Below, piece by piece: positions 32,301-36,026 of a stretch of DNA of 64,000 nt. The stretch lies in NCBI RefSeq assembly GCF_036898095.1, contig NC_090746.1, positions 56,591,899 to 56,655,898 on the forward strand. The letters are read 5' to 3'. This stretch comes from Palaemon carinicauda (lineage: Eukaryota > Arthropoda > Malacostraca > Decapoda > Palaemonidae). Position 1 is the stretch's first letter, and each line of letters begins with the position of its first letter. The notes under the pieces were generated by a model. The model saw only the letters and a list, made by a program, of their open reading frames with translations, was not told the DNA's origin and ran no database searches. The position numbers and the translations under genes were made by a program.

Positions 32301-35054
32301 TGCAGAACGTAGGAGTGCGTCATAGTCAGCACTGAAGAAACCCACTCGGGAAAAATCTAACTCGCAAACAGGAAAGGTGTCCCCTAAGAGGAACAGAAAC
32401 ATACTTCAGGACTTTGCATCCCCTCTGCCGGCTGCCATTGCAGAATGAGGGAGTGCATTGTCACCTCTGAAGGAGGAAAACCTATCCCGCGAACAGGAAA
32501 GGTGTCCCCTGAGAGGTGCAGGAACATTGTTTCAGACTTTGCACTTTCTACGCTGGCTGCCATCGCATTACAAGGGAGTGTTGTCGTCAGCGCTGAAGAG
32601 GCCCTTCAGGAGAGAACCTAAACAGTGAACTGAAAAGGTGTCTCCTGAGAGAAAAAAAGACATGCTTTCCACTTCACACTCCATTCACCGGCTGCCATTT
32701 CAGAACGAGGGAGTGCGTCTTCGTTAGCACAGAAGAAAACCACTCTGGAAAAAACCTAACCTGCAAACAGGAAAGGAGGCCCCTGAGAGGTGCAGGAACA
32801 TGGTTTCAGACTTTGTACTCTCTCCGCTGGATGCCATCACATTACTGTACAAGGGAGTGTGTTGTTGTCAACGCTGAAGAGGCCCCTCAGTAGAGAACCT
32901 AAACAGTGAACTGAAAAGGTGTCTCCTGAGAGGAACAGGAACATGCTTCACACTTTGCACTCCCTTCGCCGGCTGCCATTGCAGAAAGAGGGAGTGCGTC
33001 TTCGTTAGCACAGAAGAAAACCACTCGGGAGAAAACCTAACCTGCATACAGGAAAGGTATCTCCTGAGAGGTGCAAGAACATGATTCAGACTTTGCACTC
33101 TCTCCGCTGGCTGCCCTCACAGAATGAGGGAGTGCGTCATCATATGCGAAGAGGAGCAAGACCAAAGTCAATCTTTGGATCGACCACAACTGGCCTCCCC
33201 GACGTCGAACTAGCAAGGTGCGAGTAACATCTTTTTCAAGACTGTGAAAATGCATGCAAACGGAGAACAACTACCATGTGGAGAAGCCGGGGAGTCCTCC
33301 AGCCTAAGGGTTGTCTAGCATCAAAGGGAAGAAATCGTAAAGAGACGAGCACGCAATGCATAGAAAGCAGTAGCGGAGTACCCATTTGCCACACACTCAA
33401 TGTTCACAGGCTTCATGCCATTTTGTTCCATAATAACTCGAACACCCCCTTGCTTAGAGTCTAACCTTTTCCATTCTCTGAGCAGCACTAGTATAAGAAT
33501 CATCTCTCATGCATGTCTTTAGAATTGCTTTTTGATCAGTTATGAAGTTATGTTCTTTGACAAGTTGTGACTGCTATTGTTCATCACAAAGGCAAATTGT
33601 GCTGCGTTGCAGTTTACAAAATCATGAAAATGGTCCCCAAGAGGATTACGAAAGGCAATAAGAAAAAGGAAAATATGCGTAAGGCCAACTTGAAAATATT
33701 GTATACAGTATTTGTACAGCAACTTCACGCTTAGTACAGCCAAGATTCTGAATAATAAAGATGTTAAAGCATTTGACGATGCAGAACTGGTGCCAGCATT
33801 GATGAATCAAAGACAACATGTTCTTAAGGCTGAAAGGTTTTTGCTGATCTTGATTGATGATCAGCAGTTAGAAGGTGAGACAATTACTGAAAACACTATT
33901 TGTGAAAAAGAAATGGTATAGTAGCTGAATAAGGCACAGCATTAAAAGATTTCAACTAAGGAGGAGGAGGAACAGAATGGCAAACCTCAAGCTTCAAGTG
34001 AAACTAGGAAGTTAAGAGTGTGGAAAACACTGCAGAATTTTATGGAAACGCATCACGCCCATAAGGCATCGGCACGAGAGCAGCGAATCTATTTACCAAA
34101 AATGTCAAGTCACATTCGCATGATATTTAAAAAGGAAAGAAAACTGCAGTTATCTATAGATAGGATCCTCGTCAAAACTGAATGCAAGAGAGAAAAGATG
34201 ACCAAGTATCCAGAGAGCATAAATTAAGGGATTCAGTTAGTGATAGTGTATTCAATTAAAGAGAGAGAACTCATGATAATGTTCTCATGGAGGGAGATTC
34301 TTCTTCCAAGCAATAACCAACCCCCTCCTACTCTCATCTTCCTCATGCCACCCACAACTCTCCTCAAAAGTGTTAAGTGCAATTTGTCAACTTCTATTTT
34401 TTATTGTGAATTAATTTGCATTCTTTTAATGGCAAGGGTTATGATCTTAACATACATTATCATTAGAAACCTTTAAAAATTGGGGTATTGTCTATTTGTA
34501 ATGTATTTATGGACATGTGGAATGCATCGAGAGTATTTCCTTAATTTCTTTCATAAAAAATTGTTTTATTTTACAAGAACTTTGGTTTCCGAGCCAGCTC
34601 CCACAACAAATTAAAATTGTAAGCCGAGGTACCACTGTACTTGCCTATGAGCAAGAAAAAATATTCACAAATATATATTTTATTTGTAATTACAAAATCT
34701 GTAATAATGTATCATGACATTCAACCTAGAGGGCATAACCAATTTTAAATGACAAATGTTTGTCCTATGCTGGGAAACAAAAAAATTAACAATGACGACT
34801 ATACTCTCTTAGTCAATTGAATCTTAAGAAATGTATAATATAATGTATTACTGTGTATGGAAAATAAACAAAGTATTCTACTCCTGAAAACTTACCTCGG
34901 ATTTGGATTTACTTTCATAAGGGTGCTTCACAACAGGTGGAAACTTGGTCAAATATGTGGAAAGTTGATCATTGATTTTTCTACGAATAGTTTTAGCAGA
35001 ATACTGTTGCTTATCTGAAGCCTGCCAGCAAGGTACAATATTATGAGCATCCAC
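3228..35054 (-). CDS. phr: Class II CPD photolyase, five internal exons (partial gene)
   Basis: Deoxyribodipyrimidine photolyase uses FAD and light to split cyclobutane pyrimidine dimers. Joining minus-strand exons 35054-34896, 4964-4766, 4487-4295, 3638-3557 and 3387-3228 gives an uninterrupted frame of about 264 residues. Class II signatures appear in the right order: [76 protein letters not shown] and [19 protein letters not shown] (flavin-binding region). Phases are 0-0, 1-1, 2-2, 0-0 and 1 at the left exit, and every border has GT/AG. The family is about 450-500 residues, so roughly 170 N-terminal residues (right of 35054) and the C-terminal segment (left of 1, expected CMWSICG) are missing. 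No stop or frameshift is seen in the exons. Tissue or light regulation cannot be judged here. Confidence 0.93.
3557..3638 (-). CDS. phr: phr exon: [15 protein letters not shown] segment
   Basis: This 82-nt exon has acceptor CAG at 3641-3639 and donor GT at 3556-3555. It completes an Arg codon split after its second base by the upstream exon, then encodes [19 protein letters not shown] and DELWNSAQ, and ends in phase 0. The match to the photolyase linker before the MHGF block is clear. Confidence 0.9.
4295..4487 (-). CDS. phr: phr exon: GQISAQR to ARTTLNDH segment
   Basis: This 193-nt exon has acceptor CAG at 4490-4488 and donor GT at 4294-4293. It completes the Gly codon of HFGQISAQR begun in the preceding exon. 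It contains [17 protein letters not shown] and [11 protein letters not shown], typical of the class II helical FAD domain, and ends two bases into a codon. Confidence 0.92.
4766..4964 (-). CDS. phr: phr exon: [10 protein letters not shown] to SPWLHFG segment
   Basis: This 199-nt exon has acceptor AG at 4966-4965 and donor GT at 4765-4764. It starts in phase 0 directly after the distant exon at 34896, and encodes [17 protein letters not shown] followed by [13 protein letters not shown]. The S-N-L-S-P-x-L/F-H-F-G block contacts FAD in the family. The intron upstream of this exon is about 29.9 kb. Confidence 0.93.
5041..6147. other. Photolyase intron sequence, no recognised feature
   Basis: AT-rich sequence just upstream of the phr exon at 4964 in gene orientation. 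I see no long open frame, terminal repeat or tandem array. It probably represents original intron sequence next to the DIRS insertion that begins at 6148. Confidence 0.5.
6148..6493. repeat. DIRS A left inverted terminal repeat plus internal complementary region
   Basis: The outer end (6148 onward, GACAAATTCGTAGATAATTTG) is repeated in reverse complement at about 6399-6451 (CAAATTATCTACGAATTTGTC). That copy runs straight into ATTTGTTCCGTAACCGAAAT (6452 onward), the reverse complement of the right outer end seen in relative D. This fused complement of both ends is the DIRS internal complementary region used as splint for circularisation. Between them lies the ITR core shared with 16240-16289. 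Confidence 0.85.
6810..7340 (-). pseudogene. DIRS A RNase H and methyltransferase-like tail
   Basis: Encodes the RNase H segment [14 protein letters not shown] (catalytic Glu), [19 protein letters not shown] (Asp) and [20 protein letters not shown] (last Asp). It then encodes [14 protein letters not shown] and [17 protein letters not shown], the segment sitting where DIRS1 elements have a Dam-like methyltransferase domain. The first RNase H block ([12 protein letters not shown]) is in another frame just upstream (7380-7440), so a frameshift and stop separate them. The ORF ends early because a deletion removed downstream sequence at 6828-6832. Confidence 0.8.
7690..8118 (-). pseudogene. DIRS A reverse transcriptase, C-terminal part
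   Basis: Carries [26 protein letters not shown] (the catalytic YLDD box) and, after a frameshift near 7880, [20 protein letters not shown] and [17 protein letters not shown] at about 7691 follows PFLRRE, where copy D reads straight on. It is the continuation of the reverse transcriptase at 11800-12235; the two halves are split by the Tigger element inserted at TA 8119-8120. Confidence 0.85.
8690..8852. repeat. ATT/TTG-type trinucleotide microsatellite in Tigger 5' region
   Basis: Imperfect (TTA)n with TTG interruptions and short PolII-neutral spacers, inside the untranslated left part of Tigger copy 1. Translating it gives poly-Leu or poly-Ile artefacts. Confidence 0.9.
9134..10618 (+). CDS. 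Tigger/pogo-family transposase (DDE), main ORF
   Basis: 494 codons from ATG 9134. The N-terminal helix-turn-helix (CENP-B/Psq type, residues about 22-60, with [20 protein letters not shown]) should bind the terminal repeats. A second HTH-Tnp region covers about 88-125, and an acidic linker follows (131-145). The DDE core has all three acidic residues: D220 in [11 protein letters not shown]334 in LLMDNAGGH and D365 in [10 protein letters not shown], giving the DD30D spacing typical of pogo/Tigger cut-and-paste enzymes that target TA. The ORF ends at TAG 10616-10618, but homologous C-terminal coding continues in another frame, so this copy has one frameshift near 10600. It is domesticated-looking only by length; its place inside intact transposon ends says mobile element. 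Confidence 0.93.
   Translation: MAAKRSASTKAGSEPKRHRRMMTIAEKVTLLDMLKDGRSFASAARHFGINESTVRYIKKDEANIRKTAAITFSRSAKRVVTTRNKTIVRMEGALAVWIADCRKKNIALNTNTIRTKALSLYENFAAKEPQDDDGNHAEEDDDVDEPQPGTSTDSQRQKQRFSASKGWFAKFQKHFALKSVSLHGEAASADTAAAETYVNQTFKNIIAEGGYKPEQVFNMDETGLFWKRMPSRTFLFKEEAKASGFKAFKDRVTLVMCGNAAGFLLKLGFIYKSKNPRALKNKNKNLLPVYWMHNPKAWITKMLTSNWFHQCFIPQVSKYLVEKGLPFKILLLMDNAGGHATDLSHEGIQVEFLPANTTSLIQPMDQGVIRAFKALYTKNTLADLVVCVDAAQDDEDEDFNLKAYWGQYTIATCLKNIQKALQEMKPATVNASWKKLWPQIVYDDEGFTPAEIQHSAIRKSVQLAAIIGGDGFGDMTTEDVDELLDCHSQPLTQT
10601..11010 (+). pseudogene. Frameshifted C-terminus of the Tigger transposase
   Basis: Reading one frame over from about 10601 continues without a stop through [37 protein letters not shown] and [13 protein letters not shown] sequence ([17 protein letters not shown]), ending after a Glu/Val-rich tail (EEVEEVSQE) at TAA 11008-11010. 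The charged region and KQ-rich basic stretch match what Tigger transposases carry after the DDE core. One base gained or lost between about 10590 and 10615 would join it to the main ORF. Confidence 0.8.
11309..11372. repeat. (TC)32 microsatellite in Tigger 3' region
   Basis: Pure TC dinucleotide run preceded by TACGTACGTAAAACAA. The same run at the same place, of different length, occurs in Tigger copies 2 (29293-29366) and 3 (about 46891-46918). Confidence 0.95.
11555..11590. other. Conserved 13-bp hairpin in Tigger 3' region
   Basis: CTTTATGACGCCG (11555-11567) pairs perfectly with CGGCGTCATAAAG (11578-11590) around a 10-nt loop. The structure also appears in copy 2 (about 29541-29576, one mismatch) and copy 3 (about 47081-47116). 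Its role is unknown. Confidence 0.85.
11800..12235 (-). pseudogene. DIRS A reverse transcriptase, N-terminal part
   Basis: Encodes [58 protein letters not shown] and LDLKDAY, which holds the first catalytic Asp of the reverse transcriptase. Homology stops at the TA 11798-11799 where the Tigger element begins, and resumes at 8118 with [15 protein letters not shown] sequence. The frame starts about 20 bases after the gag stop at 12251. Confidence 0.88.
12251..13072 (-). CDS. DIRS A Gag, capsid-like C-terminal domain
   Basis: 273 codons. It contains a helix-rich segment ([75 protein letters not shown]) and ends in a Lys/Arg/Gly-rich tail ([21 protein letters not shown]), presumably nucleic-acid binding. 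Copy D (51685-51011) is about 80% identical by eye over the same span. No CCHC knuckle is present. The stop at 12251 falls next to the reverse-transcriptase frame, so the polymerase must be made by frameshift, reinitiation or a separate message. Confidence 0.75.
   Translation of the reverse strand: MPWFQGVKSASDKVEGQLSELASSSRSTAGNKLLPPPRVHQRRYFEIMEESCLAHPLHHSVEELTKGVPLERLSSWQVTFSATEILSQEKVAKCAMQATSWLDVWLGSLGILLRSEDLSKESTRKALETFLLSGTRTIEFLAHQVSNLWANSILKRRDAVAERFHSKASAVEVSKLRHSSLMGKSLFEPKDVEQAAERWRKSNQNCLLQRALTTKPYKPPAPQQSRPSKTTKPAAAAKTTVSKQQSFPVKDKKGKKSSRGGKNPRGSGRGRKR
13051..15879 (-). pseudogene. DIRS A Gag, central low-complexity region (broken)
   Basis: A chain of overlapping minus-strand frames (15879-14773, 14972-14565, 14466-13546, 13455-13051) encodes an acidic/Pro-rich segment ([20 protein letters not shown]) followed by long RS/SP repeats ([17 protein letters not shown]). 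It then encodes [21 protein letters not shown] and SPLKRKR-like sequence, and a region rich in Ser/Pro. The same order occurs in copy D. Several frameshifts occur in the repeat zone, so the Gag is not translatable as one protein. The RSP repeats resemble SR-type disordered regions; the function is unknown. Confidence 0.7.
13866..13893. repeat. Poly-G tract, 28 bases
   Basis: An uninterrupted run of G on the plus strand inside the DIRS A gag; on the coding strand it would give poly-Pro. Length varies readily in such runs, and sequencing error is also possible. It is not present at the matching site of copy D. Confidence 0.9.
15815..16177 (-). pseudogene. DIRS A Gag N-terminus with Cys-rich module
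   Basis: Encodes [20 protein letters not shown], then [20 protein letters not shown] and [20 protein letters not shown]. The spacing C-P-x7-C-G, then DPH-x-L-C-x2-C-R-G-x2-C-x5-C-x2-C-R-E-W, is shared with copies C, D and E, which argues for a structural zinc module at the start of this Gag family. The start codon is not certain; the Met nearest the module is a candidate. Confidence 0.75.
16240..16289. repeat. Truncated right inverted terminal repeat of DIRS A
   Basis: AGCAAAGTGAACTAGTTCAC followed by CGGTGTGTGAGGGGGGAGGG is the reverse complement of about 6305-6352. The outer 150 or so bases expected from copy D (through AACCCATATTAAATAG to the terminal ACGGAACAA) are absent. Unrelated orientation DIRS sequence starts at 16290. 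Confidence 0.85.
16290..17553 (+). pseudogene. DIRS tyrosine recombinase fragment, opposite orientation
   Basis: On the plus strand, 16738-17049 encodes [40 protein letters not shown] and [12 protein letters not shown], aligning with copy D recombinase (KRRVTKNTISAWIRKVIL, RAHDVRGVATSLAFKKNYS, VGPEVAAQQLV). Upstream 16400-16730 carries weaker matches with stops ([18 protein letters not shown] versus TDDPDHLLLCPVRSLRLY). The HxxR motif reads QDFR, so the catalytic His is lost, and the tyrosine region is scrambled. Sequence from 17050 to about 17200 resembles the noncoding stretch after the D recombinase (DGQ/TRDYP-like), so this is the 3' part of another, older DIRS copy. From there to 17553 I see no other feature. 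Confidence 0.75.
17554..17566. repeat. 13-bp target-site duplication, left copy
   Basis: TCCTAAACTGAGG here is repeated exactly at 24148-24160, immediately after the ATTCA-repeat tail of the non-LTR element. The pair brackets the whole retrotransposon. Confidence 0.85.
17605..17636. other. Hairpin in the non-LTR 5' UTR
   Basis: CTTCAGCACGG (17605-17615) and CCGTGCTGAAG (17626-17636) form a perfect 11-bp stem with a 10-nt loop. An outer pairing GCCCTCTT (17566-17573) with AAGAGGGC (17650-17657) could extend the structure. It begins within the first 40 bases of the element and may structure the RNA 5' end. Confidence 0.75.
18342..20201 (+). pseudogene. Non-LTR ORF1 (Gag-like, zinc knuckles) with one in-frame stop
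   Basis: ATG 18342. Residues about 80-170 resemble an RNA-recognition fold ([34 protein letters not shown]). Near residue 336 come three zinc knuckles: [14 protein letters not shown] (C-x2-C-x4-H-x4-C), [12 protein letters not shown] and [19 protein letters not shown] at 19512-19514 follows CRE; the same frame continues without interruption as [20 protein letters not shown] to the natural stop 20199-20201, passing a Pro/Ser/Ala-rich stretch with a duplicated motif (SPLxVVAQPSGxSA). ORF1 proteins package the element RNA. The stop probably arose after insertion, since the residues on both sides fit the family. Confidence 0.85.
20201..23920 (+). pseudogene. Non-LTR ORF2: endonuclease, reverse transcriptase, RNase H (one stop)
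   Basis: About 1240 codons in one frame. Endonuclease (residues 1-230): [33 protein letters not shown] and GSDHWPIML hold the catalytic Asn, Glu, Asp and His. Reverse transcriptase: [45 protein letters not shown] and LFVDDFAIY. RNase [22 protein letters not shown] and [12 protein letters not shown], all four acidic residues present. A TAA at 21376-21378 sits between endonuclease and reverse transcriptase. In the first catalytic block the expected F-F-D is FFY (TAC at 21959-21961), removing a metal-binding Asp. A Cys/His cluster (CNTCQ...HILVNCPVF) ends the protein. The start ATG overlaps the ORF1 stop as TAATG. Confidence 0.92.
24131..24149 (+). repeat. (ATTCA)n 3' tail of the non-LTR element
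   Basis: About four ATTCA units end the element at the target duplication. Short tandem tails of this kind replace poly(A) in several I-group retrotransposons. Confidence 0.85.
24148..24160. repeat. 13-bp target-site duplication, right copy
   Basis: Exact copy of TCCTAAACTGAGG at 17554-17566. Confidence 0.85.
24161..24456 (+). pseudogene. Penelope-like element fragment, GIY-YIG endonuclease C-terminus
   Basis: Reading from about 24178 gives [40 protein letters not shown], and then [17 protein letters not shown] before a TAA at 24454-24456. This is the typical C-terminal GIY-YIG domain of Penelope-like retroelements: the YVG half of the motif, the conserved Arg in STRxxEHR, the SSIRDH block and the catalytic Glu region LLETFYI are visible. 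No reverse transcriptase part is present nearby; only the 3' end remains. Confidence 0.8.
24523..24565. repeat. (AAT)n microsatellite
   Basis: Fourteen or so AAT/TAA units after the Penelope-like fragment, possibly its 3' tail. Confidence 0.95.
24580..25140 (-). pseudogene. Jockey-like reverse transcriptase fragment
   Basis: The minus strand at 24824-24776 reads [16 protein letters not shown], a textbook reverse transcriptase block A. To its right (upstream in coding sense) come [14 protein letters not shown], ILxxIQCGFRK- and DVLI-like pieces in the same or shifted frames. To its left come LGIKGR and a shifted EGVPQG-like block. Many stops and indels are present. A 44-base segment (TCTTGCATTGACCATCTTCT...) is tandemly duplicated at about 24974-25066. 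It is an old 5'-truncated copy of a different non-LTR lineage. Confidence 0.7.
25180..25560 (-). other. Fragment related to the 31.7-33.2 kb repeat region
   Basis: Contains GAGGGAGAGCGTTGTCGTCA and GACCAAGGTCAAGCTTTGG, which resemble segments at about 31830 and 33165. Probably a piece of the same gag-like retroelement, with no intact frame. Confidence 0.4.
25640..26853 (+). pseudogene. RTE-like reverse transcriptase relic, 5' part
   Basis: The plus strand encodes [39 protein letters not shown], then [30 protein letters not shown] and, after frameshifts, [11 protein letters not shown] and [15 protein letters not shown]. The final part carries [18 protein letters not shown] and RRILGVR blocks. 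These match RTE-type endonuclease-reverse transcriptases. At least three stops and several indels show long decay. It continues at 30033 beyond the inserted Tigger copy 2. Confidence 0.82.
27124..27171. repeat. (GA)n microsatellite in Tigger copy 2
   Basis: Pure GA run followed by a GT run. The matching run in copy 3 is at 46079-46114. Confidence 0.95.
27305..27320. promoter_or_regulatory. Subterminal palindrome GGGTCG-TATG-CGACCC
   Basis: Perfect 6-bp inverted repeat with a 4-nt spacer, 17 bases inside the left piggyBac-type end. Matching palindromes occur at 27482-27497 and 28580-28595. A transposase-binding site is a plausible but untested role. Confidence 0.7.
27482..27497. promoter_or_regulatory. 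Subterminal palindrome GGGTCG-ACCT-CGACCC
   Basis: Second copy of the 6-4-6 palindrome. It is followed by CATACCTTTATAGGGGTAAG, which resembles the sequence after the third copy (TATACCCTTAAAGGGGTGTC). Confidence 0.7.
28580..28595. promoter_or_regulatory. Subterminal palindrome GGGTCG-CGCG-CGACCG
   Basis: Third copy, with one mismatch at the last base, 44 bases inside the right end of the element. Confidence 0.7.
29293..29366. repeat. (CT)n microsatellite in Tigger copy 2
   Basis: Long CT run preceded by an AC run, at the position of the TC run in copy 1. Confidence 0.95.
30033..30120 (+). pseudogene. RTE-like relic, 3' end after the Tigger insertion
   Basis: Continues the relic at 25640-26853: [19 protein letters not shown] followed by VNKHRRR and a stop. 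The segment corresponds to the last residues of RTE-type proteins. Confidence 0.75.
30130..31540 (-). pseudogene. Decayed gag-like sequence with Ser/Pro/His repeats
   Basis: No intact frame. The minus strand at 31516-31283 encodes [18 protein letters not shown] and later RDQSPAHDQ, reminiscent of the RSP repeats in the DIRS gags here. Positions 30780-31000 carry GC-richer GTGCGC-type repeats like those in DIRS gag DNA. I infer a decayed gag, possibly DIRS-like. Confidence 0.35.
31458..31535. repeat. 18-bp minisatellite
   Basis: GATCATGAGCTGATGGGA repeated about four times with small changes; six codons per unit. Confidence 0.85.
31541..33160 (-). repeat. About 137-bp tandem repeat array, eight units, decayed coding
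   Basis: The mark GGAAAGGTGTC or TGAAAAGGTGTC recurs near 32097, 32233, 32372, 32497, 32632, 32771, 32912 and 33050 (spacing 125-141, mostly 136-140). Two variants alternate: one preceded by CGCAAACAG, the other by AACAGTGAAC. The minus strand encodes repeated [12 protein letters not shown] and [19 protein letters not shown] units of about 46 residues, now broken by frameshifts. 31789-31541 encodes [20 protein letters not shown] without a known domain. Confidence 0.75.
33170..33700. other. No recognised feature
   Basis: Minus-strand 33503-33321 is open ([20 protein letters not shown]) but has no family I recognise. Likely part of an unidentified decayed element. Confidence 0.3.
33712..34637 (+). 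pseudogene. Tigger-family remnant: transposase C-terminus and right terminal repeat
   Basis: The plus strand 34018-34210 encodes [20 protein letters not shown] and [18 protein letters not shown], resembling the C-terminal tail of Tigger transposases (VQNFVEKHHP.., ..LDKFLVK). The stretch 33712-33921 gives [16 protein letters not shown] upstream. The region ends at 34621-34637 with GCCGAGGTACCACTG followed by TA, the reverse complement of a CAGTGGTACCTCG-type terminal repeat. No left end was found. It is a different Tigger lineage from copies 1-3. Confidence 0.6.
34640..34895. other. Photolyase intron sequence, no recognised feature
   Basis: AT-rich sequence between the Tigger remnant and the donor site of the phr exon at 34896. 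Confidence 0.5.
34896..35054 (-). CDS. phr: phr exon: [10 protein letters not shown] segment
   Basis: 159-nt, 53-codon exon with acceptor AG at 35056-35055 and donor GTAAG at 34895-34891. It encodes [31 protein letters not shown] and [10 protein letters not shown]. The [10 protein letters not shown] block ends the N-terminal alpha/beta domain in class II photolyases. It is in phase 0 at both ends and joins the exon at 4964 across a 29.9-kb intron. Exons further upstream were not found in the window. Confidence 0.95.
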
Positions 35055-35297
35055 CTAGAAAAAAAAATGTACTGTAAAGAGATTTACCTCCTCATTTCAT
35101 GTGAAAATTACATTTACCACAAAATATAAATCCCTGATGATTACAAAATCCTCAGTACTGTACTCCTTATAAAACAATTACTATATACCTTCTTTAACCC
35201 TTAGGAGCCTCAAAAGATTTATCTATAGCACACCCCAAACACTAAAAAATAAGTACAGTATCAAAAAGACAAAAATAACAGATAAAACAAGAAATAT

Positions 35298-35684
35298 GAC
35301 AAATTTTAAGCAATTTGTATTTTTCCCAACAGTACTTACCTCGAACTACTTTCTTAGGAGAGTCTGGGATCTCCTCCCATCCGACCAGAATTTTGTGTAG
35401 TTTACCCTATTCCCGTTTTCTATGCGGGGTAGTCTGGCGGAGTGATACGCGCCCAGAGACGACCCGGGGTCAGAGAGCATGCTTTCTCAGATCTCGCTCC
35501 TCAGTAAATTTTGGTAGAAAGAGGATCTCCTCTCTCTATTAAGTCCTGTAAGGCACTCGGGGAAGGACGGTTGGACCATAACCCGAAAGTAGTTCGAGGT
35601 AAGTACTGTTAGGAAAAATAAAAATTACTTAAAATTTGTGATTTGTTCCTACACGGAGTACTTACCTCGAACTACTTTCTTTGG
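35298..35684. repeat. DIRS C left ITR and internal complementary region
   Basis: The outer end GACAAATTTTAAGCAATTTG reappears inverted at about 35610-35640 (AATTACTTAAAATTTGTG). It is fused to TTGTTCCTACACGGAGTACT, the complement of the right outer end (AGTACTCCGTGTTGGAACAA at 41778-41795). The ITR core starts at TTACCTCGAACTACTTTC. Confidence 0.88.
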
Positions 35685-36026
35685 AGACTTATACCTTAGA
35701 AGGTGGGAGTGTACTGCAGGACTCAGAGACCGGGATGATGGAAGCAACAAGGGGGAAAACCTAGATAGGGGACTAAGTTCCGCAGACCCACCGATAGAAA
35801 ACACTCGAAAATAGGGAAGACTACCCAAAAAACTAACTTAAGTGTCTAACTTCTGTAAAACAAACGCCTTGGAGACGTATTCCTTCACTGACGATGTATC
35901 CCATGGTAGTTAAAGGTATTCCGAGTCATTTTAGGGAAGGTAATTAGGTAACAGGGGGGGGGGGGTATGGAAAAGGAACCTGTGTCTCTTGGACTTACTG
36001 CCCGTGGGTTCCCTGGGGCTATACCT

